A stretch of 13,766 nt of DNA from JBKEBX01 sp047974615 (GCA_047974615.1 JBKECM010000177.1:1-13766); one strand, 5' to 3'. Counted from the first letter of the stretch, positions 6,535 to 13,509 are shown. A program made the numbers and translations. Notes: generated from the sequence alone by a model not told the origin.

Positions 6535-7699
6535 TAAGTATTTTTGAAGCCTCCTTCATAATTTTTATTTTATCTGCTATAATATCATAGGAGTTTACAG
6601 GACGACTTGAAAATGAGGCAAAGCCACAATCAGGGTTAAGCCATAAATTTTCCTTATCTAATACATCTAAAACTTGAATGGCACGTGAAACTATACTTTT
6701 CACATCTTCAATTTCATCAATTCTTGGATTAATTACGCCTAAGCCTAAAATTGTATTTTTTTGAAAATCTTCTTCTTTTAAATATGAGTTTAAATCACCA
6801 GCACGAGGTGTTGAAAACTCTAATGTAAATTGATTTGGATTTACATATTTAAATAAAGCTAAAAGTGGTGTATATGAACCACTTAATAATGTTTTTTCGT
6901 TTTTACTCCAATTACCTCGGCAAACATGTAGTGAAGATATTGACTTAGTATTGTCGATGGCGTCTATTACTGGTTTAAGTAAAGACTTTGCAAATTCCAA
7001 TTCTTCCTTTGGATCTTTTTTCTCAGATAAAGCTGCACACATAAAAGAGCGTGGTTTACCTTCTGTAAAAACTACCTCAGTTAAAACTGGCTCATCGAAC
7101 TGAATAACATCAACTCCAATAGCTTGCAAGTTTTTAACCTCTTGAATCAATATTTGTACAACATCTTTACCTAATTCTTCTTTTGAAGCATAAGCTTTTT
7201 TAGAAAGTTCAGGTAGCCACATAGAACGAGTGAGTAAATATGGTCCGGGTAATGTTATTTTTACTTTTTTGTTTGTTAAAGATTTTAATAATTTAAGTTC
7301 ACTTACGGCAATGTCACCATTATACTTAAGCTTGTCTATACATATAGCATTTTTTATACTTGATGCAGGTACATCTAAAATATCAAGCATTTGTTCAAAA
7401 GCTTTTTTGTCACTTACATAGTCAAGAAGTTCAAGCATACTCATTAAGGCTACGCCACCTAGCTTGTCACAAACAAAGGAACAATAATTATCCCGTCCTA
7501 ACTCTCCACTTGTAATTATATCAACGCCTAAGGATTCCTGAAAGTCAACTACTGTTTTTGTTTCTTTATTTACTAAATCATCAAATTCTTTTTTTGTAAT
7601 GTTTCCTTTTCTTAACTGTCTTTGTGCGTACAAAATATCTTTACTTCGGGGTAAGCTTCCGATTAAAGATACAGGAAATAGCCCAAAATCCTTAGTCAT
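6518..7699 (-). CDS. Core MetE-like zinc methyltransferase (cobalamin-independent methionine synthase family, catalytic half only)
   Basis: A 393-residue protein, about half the length of classical MetE and matching only the C-terminal catalytic barrel. The expected residues are present. Zinc ligands are His258 and Cys260 (HVC), Glu294 (LEFS) and Cys358 (NPDCGF). Homocysteine-contact positions are IGSLPRS (13-19), Glu66 in SGELGRD and Asp202-Glu203 in FDEPVLTE. Full MetE transfers methyl from methyl-tetrahydrofolate triglutamate to homocysteine using both halves. Single-barrel relatives include archaeal-type and other core methionine synthases, which use other methyl donors, and the epoxyalkane:coenzyme M transferases. 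The reaction is therefore probably alkyl transfer to a thiol, plausibly homocysteine, from an unknown donor. The ATG overlaps the preceding stop by 8 bp; the next gene overlaps by 17 bp. It is cytoplasmic. Confidence 0.85.
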   Translation of the reverse strand: MTKDFGLFPVSLIGSLPRSKDILYAQRQLRKGNITKKEFDDLVNKETKTVVDFQESLGVDIITSGELGRDNYCSFVCDKLGGVALMSMLELLDYVSDKKAFEQMLDILDVPASSIKNAICIDKLKYNGDIAVSELKLLKSLTNKKVKITLPGPYLLTRSMWLPELSKKAYASKEELGKDVVQILIQEVKNLQAIGVDVIQFDEPVLTEVVFTEGKPRSFMCAALSEKKDPKEELEFAKSLLKPVIDAIDNTKSISSLHVCRGNWSKNEKTLLSGSYTPLLALFKYVNPNQFTLEFSTPRAGDLNSYLKEEDFQKNTILGLGVINPRIDEIEDVKSIVSRAIQVLDVLDKENLWLNPDCGFASFSSRPVNSYDIIADKIKIMKEASKILNDRYK

Positions 7700-8507
7700 A
7701 TTTAAAAAAACCTAACAGTTTATTAGCTTCTTGAATTTGCTCAAAGCCTTCAATTCGACCACTTACCCATTTTTTTAAGCCTTCCATATCCATCATTTCT
7801 TTATGGTCTTTATTACTATAATCCATTCTGTTTAGGACTTTATCCCATTCTTCTAGTTTTTCTGTAGAAAAATCTGACAAGGCACAGAAAACGCAGTGAT
7901 CAAAATTTGGTGTTACTTCTATGCAAATAATTTCCTTTGGATCTAAAGTTCCATTTGATGTCCATGCTTCAAAGTTAAGGTCCAGACATATACTAGCGTC
8001 AACATCATTATTTTGTAAAGCTACGAGTGCATCTAATTCACCACCTACGTGATCTCCATGTAAGCCAACGCCTATATCAAATCTTTTTTCTACATAGTCT
8101 TTTTCAAAAGCAAGTCCTTTATTATTCAAATGATTTATTGGAATTAACCTTGCTTGAGGTGAGTCGTAAGCACCAAATCCTATAGTTTTACCTTTTAAAT
8201 CTGATATGCTTGTTATGTTGCTACTTTTTTTAACTAAAAAACAGCTATGACGATCTCTGTCGGTGTCACGCATTGAAGCTATTTGACAAGTTCCTTTTGT
8301 TCTAAGGTATGTGTCAAGCCATGCTAATGGGGAATTCCATGCAATATCAATTTCTTTATTCATAAGACCATCAACTTGTTTTTCATAATCTTCATAAAAT
8401 ACACATTCTATAGGACAACCTTCACTACTAAAAAATTTTGAAATTATATCCCATATAACGGTAACTTTTGGATCGTAAATTACTGCACCTACTTTTATTG
8501 TGTTCAT
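7692..8507 (-). CDS. PhnD/SsuA-type binding-protein fold lacking a signal peptide
   Basis: A 271-residue protein. It begins MNTIKVGAVIYDPKV, directly in the first beta strand. There is no signal sequence or lipobox, and the start is fixed by AAGGAG 6 nt upstream. Family features include IDIAWNSPLAWLDTY (about 54-68), the hinge-region motif ISDLKGKTIGFG followed by DSPQARLIP, and a GGELDALVALQNNDVDA helix. These match phosphonate/sulfonate-type periplasmic binding proteins (type 2 fold). Lack of export signals implies a cytoplasmic protein, as with MqnA and MqnD, which are enzymes built on this fold. It lies between the flavoprotein (13-bp gap) and the methyltransferase (8-bp overlap), which also points to an enzymatic or ligand-handling role rather than transport. 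No permease gene belongs to this operon. The exact activity is unknown. Confidence 0.75.
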   Translation of the reverse strand: MNTIKVGAVIYDPKVTVIWDIISKFFSSEGCPIECVFYEDYEKQVDGLMNKEIDIAWNSPLAWLDTYLRTKGTCQIASMRDTDRDRHSCFLVKKSSNITSISDLKGKTIGFGAYDSPQARLIPINHLNNKGLAFEKDYVEKRFDIGVGLHGDHVGGELDALVALQNNDVDASICLDLNFEAWTSNGTLDPKEIICIEVTPNFDHCVFCALSDFSTEKLEEWDKVLNRMDYSNKDHKEMMDMEGLKKWVSGRIEGFEQIQEANKLLGFFKYD

Positions 8508-8520
8508 AAGGTTCTCCTTT

Positions 8521-9645
8521 TTATGGTATTTGTTGGTCTGTTAAAGCTTTGCCTAACCAAATTTTTAAAACGTCAACACTTGGTGCCATAATTTGTCCGG
8601 CATAAGCATCTCTAAGTAATATATCTACAAGTAGTTTTTTGTTGTAGGCTTTTCCTCCACCTACTCTCATTCCTAAGTTTGACACTTCAATAGCCGTTTC
8701 ACTTGCTATAATTCTTGCACCTAAAATTTTTGCAAGAGCGTCAGCATCACCATTTGCACCACTACGTGCTGCATCTAAAGTAATCATTTTTGCTGCTGTA
8801 GCTTTTGAATATATATTTGCGAGATGAATTTGCACTGTTTCAATTTCTGATAATTTTTGGCTTGTTGGGTATTTTCTTTCTTGGGAATATTTAATCGCAA
8901 AGTCGCTAACATTCATAGAAAGGCCACTATATACACCAGCTAAACCTGCAATGAACAATGGTGCAACTGCTGTTAAAACGTGTTCCATAGCACCTCCATC
9001 TTTACCTATCATATATTTTGGTGATATTTCTAGGTCTTTCATTTCCATAGGTGCAGATACGTTGGCTCTCATACCAAGACCGTCCCAATGCTCATGAAGG
9101 AAATTAAGATTTTTTGATTCTGCTGGAACTGCCCAATTTGTAATGCCATCACCATTTGTTGATTTTGATAATACTAAGTAGTATGCAGCTGTATTTGCTG
9201 AAGTTACCATACTTTTAGTACCATTAAGTATATAATTTTCATCTTTTTTCGTAACAGTTGTATCTGGTAAATAGAAATGTGTTCCTGATCCAAATTCACT
9301 ATAAGCTAAAGTTAAGTGTTTTTTCTCATTAACAACTTTAGAAAATACTTCTTTTTTTAATTCATCACTACCATAAGTGTTAATAACATTTAAAGCAACA
9401 TTATGCATCATATAGCATAAACCTACAGTTGATGAACTTTCTGCAAGTGCCATACAAATTTCTGTATGTTCTAAAATGTTTTTACCTTGTCCTCCATATT
9501 CTTTTGGAATAACAAGTGTGAAATAGTTTTCTTCGCCTAACTTTTTGAATATGTCATGAGGGAATACACCTTCTCTGTCAAGTTCTCTTGCGATAGGTGA
9601 AACATTTTTTAATGCAAATTCTTTTGCTTTGTTATAAAATTCCAT
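8521..9645 (-). CDS. Acyl-CoA dehydrogenase-fold flavoprotein lacking the catalytic glutamate
   Basis: A 374-residue protein with the standard three-part fold. The N-terminal helical domain (1-110) contains FPHDIFKKLGE and IPKEYGGQG. The middle beta domain has AYSEFGSGTHF and LNGTKSMVTSANTAAYYLV. The C-terminal helical bundle follows from about 235. FAD or FMN binding is expected. In true acyl-CoA dehydrogenases the C-terminal motif near here reads (Y)EGT, with Glu as base. In this protein the aligned stretch is IMAPS (352-356), with Ala354 in the Glu position. Relatives without that Glu include DszC/SfnB-type monooxygenases and other non-dehydrogenases. It is the first gene of a tight four-gene operon with a perfect promoter upstream. 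AGGAG lies 8 nt before the ATG. Class is sure; substrate and reaction are not. Confidence 0.85.
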   Translation of the reverse strand: MEFYNKAKEFALKNVSPIARELDREGVFPHDIFKKLGEENYFTLVIPKEYGGQGKNILEHTEICMALAESSSTVGLCYMMHNVALNVINTYGSDELKKEVFSKVVNEKKHLTLAYSEFGSGTHFYLPDTTVTKKDENYILNGTKSMVTSANTAAYYLVLSKSTNGDGITNWAVPAESKNLNFLHEHWDGLGMRANVSAPMEMKDLEISPKYMIGKDGGAMEHVLTAVAPLFIAGLAGVYSGLSMNVSDFAIKYSQERKYPTSQKLSEIETVQIHLANIYSKATAAKMITLDAARSGANGDADALAKILGARIIASETAIEVSNLGMRVGGGKAYNKKLLVDILLRDAYAGQIMAPSVDVLKIWLGKALTDQQIP

Positions 9646-9694
9646 ATTAGTTCTCCTTTTTTAAATGTTTAATTTGTTTTTTGTTGAAAATAAT

Positions 9695-9709
9695 GTACAA
9701 TACTTGTAC
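9695..9709. promoter_or_regulatory. Inverted repeat in the long leader of the flavoprotein operon
   Basis: GTACAA-N3-TTGTAC lies about 130 nt downstream of the predicted transcription start and 50 nt upstream of the ATG. It could be an operator or a small RNA hairpin. The 180-nt leader otherwise shows no riboswitch motif that I recognise (SAM, THF, T-box and cobalamin signatures were looked for by eye). Confidence 0.3.
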
Positions 9710-9831
9710 TTTGAAACAGTATCATATTTACATCAGTTATATTTAAAGAACATAGATTGCACCTACTTTCTATATAGAGTTTATGAATTTAAAAATTAAA
9801 TACCATCATTTAAATATGTAATTTTAACTAC

Positions 9832-9860
9832 ATTATATATTTAAATAGCAAGTTTGTCAA
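9832..9860 (-). promoter_or_regulatory. Consensus SigA promoter of the flavoprotein/methyltransferase operon
   Basis: Read on the minus strand: TTGACA (9860-9855), exactly 17 bp, TATAAT (9837-9832). Both hexamers are perfect. The predicted start near 9825 gives a leader of about 180 nt before the ATG at 9645. This promoter separates the operon from the transporter genes upstream. Confidence 0.85.
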
Positions 9861-9885
9861 CATTAAATGGGTTATATTTTAAATG

Positions 9886-9897
9886 GGCAACGTTGCC
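9886..9897. promoter_or_regulatory. Perfect 12-bp palindrome upstream of the consensus promoter
   Basis: GGCAACGTTGCC lies about 26 bp upstream of the -35 box. It is the most GC-rich spot in this intergenic region. A nine-base core, GCAACGTTG, also occurs at 1836-1844 ahead of the bceA-like gene. It may be a regulator site or a remnant of the palindromic element family. Confidence 0.35.
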
Positions 9898-9917
9898 ACA
9901 TAAATTTCGGTTAATAT

Positions 9918-9945
9918 AAAAAACCACCCTTTTGAGTGGTTTTTT
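9918..9945. terminator. Intrinsic terminator of the ABC transporter operon (bidirectional shape)
   Basis: AAAAAACCAC (9918-9927) pairs with GTGGTTTTTT (9936-9945) around an 8-nt loop. On the minus strand the stem lies 27 bp after the permease stop and ends in a run of T. Confidence 0.88.
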
Positions 9946-9971
9946 AATAAGTAAATTTTTTAATTTTGAAA

Positions 9972-10715
9972 TTAGGTTATTTTTTTAAAAAAATAAGATA
10001 AAATATGTTCAAATAATTCGGCTAAAAGGACTGCTATAATACTCCAAGCTATAAGTCCACCTGTATTTAGAGCCACTTTTTCTAATTGAAAGCCTGAGCC
10101 AATACCATATTTTGGTTGGCTTAAAACTTCTGCTGCTATACACACCTTTATACTTAAGCCTACAGTTGATACTGCTATAGAAGATAGGTTTGACCATATG
10201 GAGGGTAAATATAAGTGTTTAAATCTTTTAATAGTACTAAAGTTATAAACTGTTACCATTTCAATAAGGGTTTTATCAATATTCGATATACTTGTAACTA
10301 CTGTACTATATATCAAAGGAAACACAATCAAAAAGCCAACTAATATGGGAGATATTTCACGACCCAACCAAATAAGTGATAATAAAATAACTGCTATAGT
10401 TGGAGTTGATTTTAATATTATAACTATAGGTTTTAAAAAATAAAAAAATCTTTCATAAAAGCCTGCCAAAATACCTAAAGAAGTTCCTAAAATAAAAGAA
10501 ATAATAAAACTTATTAAAACTCTTTTTAAAGTACCTGCGATATTTATAAAAAAGTTATTTGAAGTTACTATTTCAAATAAAGAAGAAATGGTACTAATTG
10601 GGGTTGGCAATTTTATCTCATTGCTTGCTAGTACGGCTAAGACTTGCCATACTAACAAGATGAAACATATGCTTACTATTTGAATTTTATTATTTTGTGT
10701 AATATAAGCTTTCAT
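9972..10715 (-). CDS. ABC transporter permease, nitrate/sulfonate/taurine class
   Basis: A 247-residue integral membrane protein with about six hydrophobic segments, of SsuC/TauC/ThiX size. It has the BPD_transp_1 fold. The segment around MVTVYNFSTIKRFKHLYLP (about 153-171) occupies the cytoplasmic coupling-loop position and is a degenerate EAA loop. IKLPTPISTISSLFEI near the start is typical of the class (LPxPxxV.....). It is the third gene of the operon. Its first codons overlap the lipoprotein gene by 26 bp; only a weak ribosome site is visible, so translation is likely coupled. It forms the channel for the ligand captured by the lipoprotein. The ligand cannot be told from sequence: sulfonates, taurine, nitrate and thiamine precursors all use this class. 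Confidence 0.85.
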   Translation of the reverse strand: MKAYITQNNKIQIVSICFILLVWQVLAVLASNEIKLPTPISTISSLFEIVTSNNFFINIAGTLKRVLISFIISFILGTSLGILAGFYERFFYFLKPIVIILKSTPTIAVILLSLIWLGREISPILVGFLIVFPLIYSTVVTSISNIDKTLIEMVTVYNFSTIKRFKHLYLPSIWSNLSSIAVSTVGLSIKVCIAAEVLSQPKYGIGSGFQLEKVALNTGGLIAWSIIAVLLAELFEHILSYFFKKIT

Positions 10716-11751
10716 TTATTTCTACATCACCTACAAGTTTTGGATTAAAATCATATAGTATATTAAGGTATGTATCTATTGAATCTTTTGCAGTGTCTAC
10801 TGATACAAAGTCTAATGATGCATTTGGTATAGCTTTTTCTAATATAGCTGAAGTCAAGCCTAAGTTTAGTGCTTCATAATAGTCACCTGCGTCTTTGGGA
10901 TTTGCGTTTATCCAGTCTACACTTTCATCATAAGATTGTATAAAACTTTCTACGAATTCAGGGTTACTTTCAATAAGTTCGTTACTTATAATTAATGAAG
11001 CTTGTGGATAACTTTCAAAACCTGTTAGTTTTTCCCATTCTTCCTGTAAGTTCACTACTACTTTTGAACCTTCTCTTTTTGTTAACATATTTGTCAAAAC
11101 AGGTTCGGCACCTAAAGCTAAAGAACTTGTACCACTTATATAGCTCGTAGCTACTTCTGGGGCACCTCCCAAATATTCTAAAACTAAATCATTTTCATAG
11201 TCAATACCATTACCAGATAAGATATATTTTAAAACGGCATCTGGTGTAAGGTTTTGACCAAAAGTAGTTATTTGTTTACCTTTTAAATCTTCTAAACTTG
11301 TAATATCTTCCGTAGGTGATATTAAAGAAAAATTACCCCATACACTTGAACCTACTAGTTTGTAGTCAAGACCTTTGCTGTTTAAGTTCGCGGCAAGGTT
11401 CGTTGGTACTATTGCTATATCTGCTTCATTATTAATTAAAGTAGTAGTTAAAACATCTGTTGCTTCTAAAGTTTCATAAGTTATGTTTACATTTTCATCG
11501 ATAGTTGGATTTTCTGTAATGAACTGTACAAAACTTAAAGCCGGTGTACCTGTTGGCATAATAACTTTAACGTCTGTAGGTGTTGTAACTTCTTCCACAA
11601 CTTCCTCTACTGGTTCTTCTGCTATATCTTCAGTTGGTGTTTCAGCCGTTTCAGTTGGCGTAGCTACTACTGGTGTTTCTACACTTTCTGTTGTTGAACA
11701 ACTTACAAGTGCTAAAGTTGATATAAATGTTGCAATAATTAATTTTTTCAT
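10690..11751 (-). CDS. Substrate-binding lipoprotein of the nitrate/sulfonate/taurine-type ABC transporter
   Basis: A 353-residue protein. Residues 1-18 are a lipoprotein signal with lipobox LVSC (Cys18). Residues 19-62 form a Thr/Glu/Pro-rich tether. The binding domain starts near 63 (VKVIMPTGTPALSF) and contains EADIAIVPTNLAANL (about 114-128), ITSLEDLKGKQITTFG and SLALGAEPVLTNML, characteristic of TauA/SsuA/NMT1-like proteins (COG0715). It should be anchored on the outer face of the membrane and deliver ligand to the permease encoded next. AAGGAG upstream fixes the start. It follows the ATPase gene by 17 bp. It differs from the PhnD-like protein of the next operon, which has no export signal; the two are not obviously duplicates. 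Confidence 0.87.
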   Translation of the reverse strand: MKKLIIATFISTLALVSCSTTESVETPVVATPTETAETPTEDIAEEPVEEVVEEVTTPTDVKVIMPTGTPALSFVQFITENPTIDENVNITYETLEATDVLTTTLINNEADIAIVPTNLAANLNSKGLDYKLVGSSVWGNFSLISPTEDITSLEDLKGKQITTFGQNLTPDAVLKYILSGNGIDYENDLVLEYLGGAPEVATSYISGTSSLALGAEPVLTNMLTKREGSKVVVNLQEEWEKLTGFESYPQASLIISNELIESNPEFVESFIQSYDESVDWINANPKDAGDYYEALNLGLTSAILEKAIPNASLDFVSVDTAKDSIDTYLNILYDFNPKLVGDVEINESLYYTK

Positions 11752-11768
11752 AAAAGCTCCTTTTTTGT

Positions 11769-12470
11769 TTAAGTGATTAAGTTAATTATTTTTTTCCTAA
11801 TTGAAATAAGTTCTTCAGTATAAATATCTCGAGTATCTTTTGGGATATTTATTTCAAATTCTTTTAATATAGTTGTTGGTCTTTTAGATAAGATTATAAT
11901 TTTATCACCAAGAGTCAAAGCTTCCTCAATATCATGGGTAACATAGAGCATGGTGCAATGTGTATTATTAAAATTTTCTATAATATAGTTTATTAAGTTA
12001 AGTTTTAAATCATAGTCAAGGGACTTTAGAGGTTCATCTAAAAGTAATAAATTTGAAGTATAATAAAAACCTCTGCCTAGAGAGACGCGTTGACGCATAC
12101 CACCACTTAATTCTTTTGGGTATTTGTCCTTAAACTCATATAAGTCTAAAGTTTTTAAAATAGTACAAATTTTTTCTCTATCCTCTACATCTTTTACTAA
12201 TGATATATTACTATAAACAGTTTCCCATTCTAAAAGCCTATCTTCTTGAAAAATATAGGAAATTGGTTCATTTAATGAGGTCATTTCTCCGGTATAACTT
12301 CTGTTAAGTCCTGCTATAATATTTAATAAACTTGTTTTGCCACAACCAGATGGCCCTAGTATACAGGTTATTTTCTCCCATGGTAGACTAAAATTAATAT
12401 TATCTAAAACCAAAAGTTCATTATACTGTAAAGATATATTTTTTAAGGATATTTTGTTTTTGATATTCAT
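11769..12470 (-). CDS. ABC transporter ATPase, SsuB/TauB-like
   Basis: I chose the ATG at 12470 (233 residues). It follows an AGAAGG ribosome site by 7 nt. The longer reading from 12515 would start upstream of the predicted transcription start. Motifs are Walker A GPSGCGKTS, Q-loop FQEDRLLEW, signature LSGGMRQR, Walker B LLLLDEPLKSLD and switch His in VTHDIEEAL. The FQEDRLLEW form is characteristic of the nitrate/sulfonate/taurine importer ATPases. It is first in the ATPase-lipoprotein-permease operon and drives import. At 233 residues it is a little short at the C-terminus but complete in motifs. Confidence 0.88.
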   Translation of the reverse strand: MNIKNKISLKNISLQYNELLVLDNINFSLPWEKITCILGPSGCGKTSLLNIIAGLNRSYTGEMTSLNEPISYIFQEDRLLEWETVYSNISLVKDVEDREKICTILKTLDLYEFKDKYPKELSGGMRQRVSLGRGFYYTSNLLLLDEPLKSLDYDLKLNLINYIIENFNNTHCTMLYVTHDIEEALTLGDKIIILSKRPTTILKEFEINIPKDTRDIYTEELISIRKKIINLIT

Positions 12471-12505
12471 TGAAAAACCTTCTTTACAAAAAATTTGATA
12501 ACTAT

Positions 12506-12534
12506 ATATTAACATAATAGCTTGTAAGTGTCAA
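12506..12534 (-). promoter_or_regulatory. Promoter of the ABC transporter operon
   Basis: On the minus strand: TTGACA (12534-12529), 17 bp, TAATAT (12511-12506), with an extended -10 TG. Transcription should start near 12500, 30 nt before the chosen ATG at 12470. This excludes the ATG at 12515. Confidence 0.75.
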
Positions 12535-12619
12535 TTTACAGCCATTGATTGATAATCTAATAACATAAATATGTATAAAATAATTTCTCATATTATAATT
12601 TATGTTTAATAATTTTTTG

Positions 12620-12647
12620 TTGAAATAAATTAGATTTATGCTATACT
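12620..12647 (+). promoter_or_regulatory. Promoter of luxS
   Basis: TTGAAA (12620-12625), 16 bp, TATACT (12642-12647), with an extended -10 TG at 12639-12640. It diverges from the transporter promoter at 12506-12534, with about 85 bp between the two -35 boxes. Confidence 0.7.
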
Positions 12648-12652
12648 ATAAA

Positions 12653-12667
12653 TAATGAAATTCATTA
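12653..12667. promoter_or_regulatory. 7-1-7 inverted repeat over the luxS start site (Fur-family-box-like)
   Basis: TAATGAA-A-TTCATTA is a perfect 7-1-7 inverted repeat just after the -10 box, where a repressor would block initiation. Aligned by hand, 12651-12669 matches the classical 19-base Fur box at 14 positions. Fur, PerR and Zur all use 7-1-7 sites. The AT-rich background lowers the weight of this match. Confidence 0.35.
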
Positions 12668-12691
12668 ATAAAATAAAAATGTGGAGGACTT

Positions 12692-13168
12692 ATGAAAGTA
12701 TCAAGTTTTGAAGTTGATCATGACAGATTGTTACAAGGGGTTTATGTTTCAAGAATAGACGAAGTTGGAGCTGAAAAGGTTACGACTTTTGATTTACGAA
12801 TGAAAGTGCCTAACTGTGAAGATGTTTTAAGTAATGGTGGTATACATACTATTGAGCATTTGATGGCTGTATATTTAAGAACTAAAGCTGGTAGTTTTTC
12901 TGACCAAGTTTTATATGTTGGACCTATGGGTTGTCGTACAGGAATGTATCTTATACTTAAAGGTTTATGTGAACCTAAAGATATAATTGAAATCTTAATT
13001 AAGCTTTTTGAACATATTGAAAACTTTGAAGGTGCTGTACCAGCTACTACTTCTATTGAATGTGGCAACTATAGAGATCATAATTTAGAAGATGCTAAAA
13101 AAGAAGCTAAGGCTTATCTTGAAGTTTTAAGAAATATAACTGAAGAAAATATGGTTTATCCTAAATAA
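12692..13168 (+). CDS. luxS: S-ribosylhomocysteine lyase (LuxS)
   Basis: A 158-residue protein of normal LuxS length. The metal site HTIEH is at 52-56 (His52, Glu55, His56) with Cys124 as third ligand, and catalytic Cys81 is in MGCRTGMY. GGAGG (12683-12687) precedes the ATG. The enzyme splits S-ribosylhomocysteine into homocysteine and DPD, the precursor of autoinducer 2, in the activated methyl cycle. The released homocysteine is the usual methyl acceptor of MetE-type enzymes, such as the core MetE-like protein encoded at 6518-7699. It is probably cotranscribed with the TSCPD gene 69 bp downstream. No pfs (SAH nucleosidase) gene is adjacent. Confidence 0.97.
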   Translation: MKVSSFEVDHDRLLQGVYVSRIDEVGAEKVTTFDLRMKVPNCEDVLSNGGIHTIEHLMAVYLRTKAGSFSDQVLYVGPMGCRTGMYLILKGLCEPKDIIEILIKLFEHIENFEGAVPATTSIECGNYRDHNLEDAKKEAKAYLEVLRNITEENMVYPK

Positions 13169-13237
13169 TATGTAGTTTGAAAATCTATATATTATATAGA
13201 AGAAACTGTTTGGTTTTTTATTAAGGAGTTCGTTTAG

Positions 13238-13501
13238 ATGAGATATTCATATGATACAAATAATGTGTGTGCAAAGGTTATTAACTTTGAATTAAATGGT
13301 GATGTAGTTACAAATGTAGAGTTTGTTGGTGGCTGTAACGGTAACTTAAAAGCTATATCAAGACTTGTTGATGGATTAACTGTTGATGATATTGAGTATA
13401 AGCTTGAGGGTTTAACTTGTGGTATACGTGATACCTCATGTTCAGACCAGTTTACTAAGGCTTTAAGAGAAGCTGTTTTAAAAGCGAAAGCTGAAAGTTA
13501 A
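13238..13501 (+). CDS. TSCPD-domain protein (TIGR03905-like)
   Basis: An 87-residue protein. Key parts are FVGGCNGNLKAISRLVDG (about 29-46), LTCGIRDTSCSDQ (59-71) and four cysteines (11, 33, 61, 68), of which the last three are likely metal or redox residues. Small stand-alone TSCPD proteins of this type are frequent in Clostridia. The domain resembles the C-terminal tail of B12-dependent ribonucleotide reductases, but the function of the free form is not established. AAGGAG lies 9 nt before the ATG. No separate promoter is evident after luxS; the gap holds only a small 7-1-7 palindrome (13185-13199). A terminator follows. Confidence 0.8.
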   Translation: MRYSYDTNNVCAKVINFELNGDVVTNVEFVGGCNGNLKAISRLVDGLTVDDIEYKLEGLTCGIRDTSCSDQFTKALREAVLKAKAES

Positions 13502-13509
13502 AATTACAT

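Noticed and set aside
9733..9753. Six-codon upstream ORF in the same leader (minus strand)
   Set aside because: There is no convincing ribosome site and no run of regulatory codons such as Met or Cys. A short ORF like this is expected by chance.
9646..9825. SAM, THF, T-box or cobalamin riboswitch in the long leader of the flavoprotein operon
   Set aside because: The leader was read on the minus strand for conserved core motifs of these classes and none was seen. A novel element cannot be excluded by eye.
12471..12515. N-terminal extension of the ABC ATPase from the ATG at 12515
   Set aside because: It has no ribosome site and lies upstream of the predicted transcription start (about 12500). 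The ATG at 12470 has AGAAGG at good spacing.
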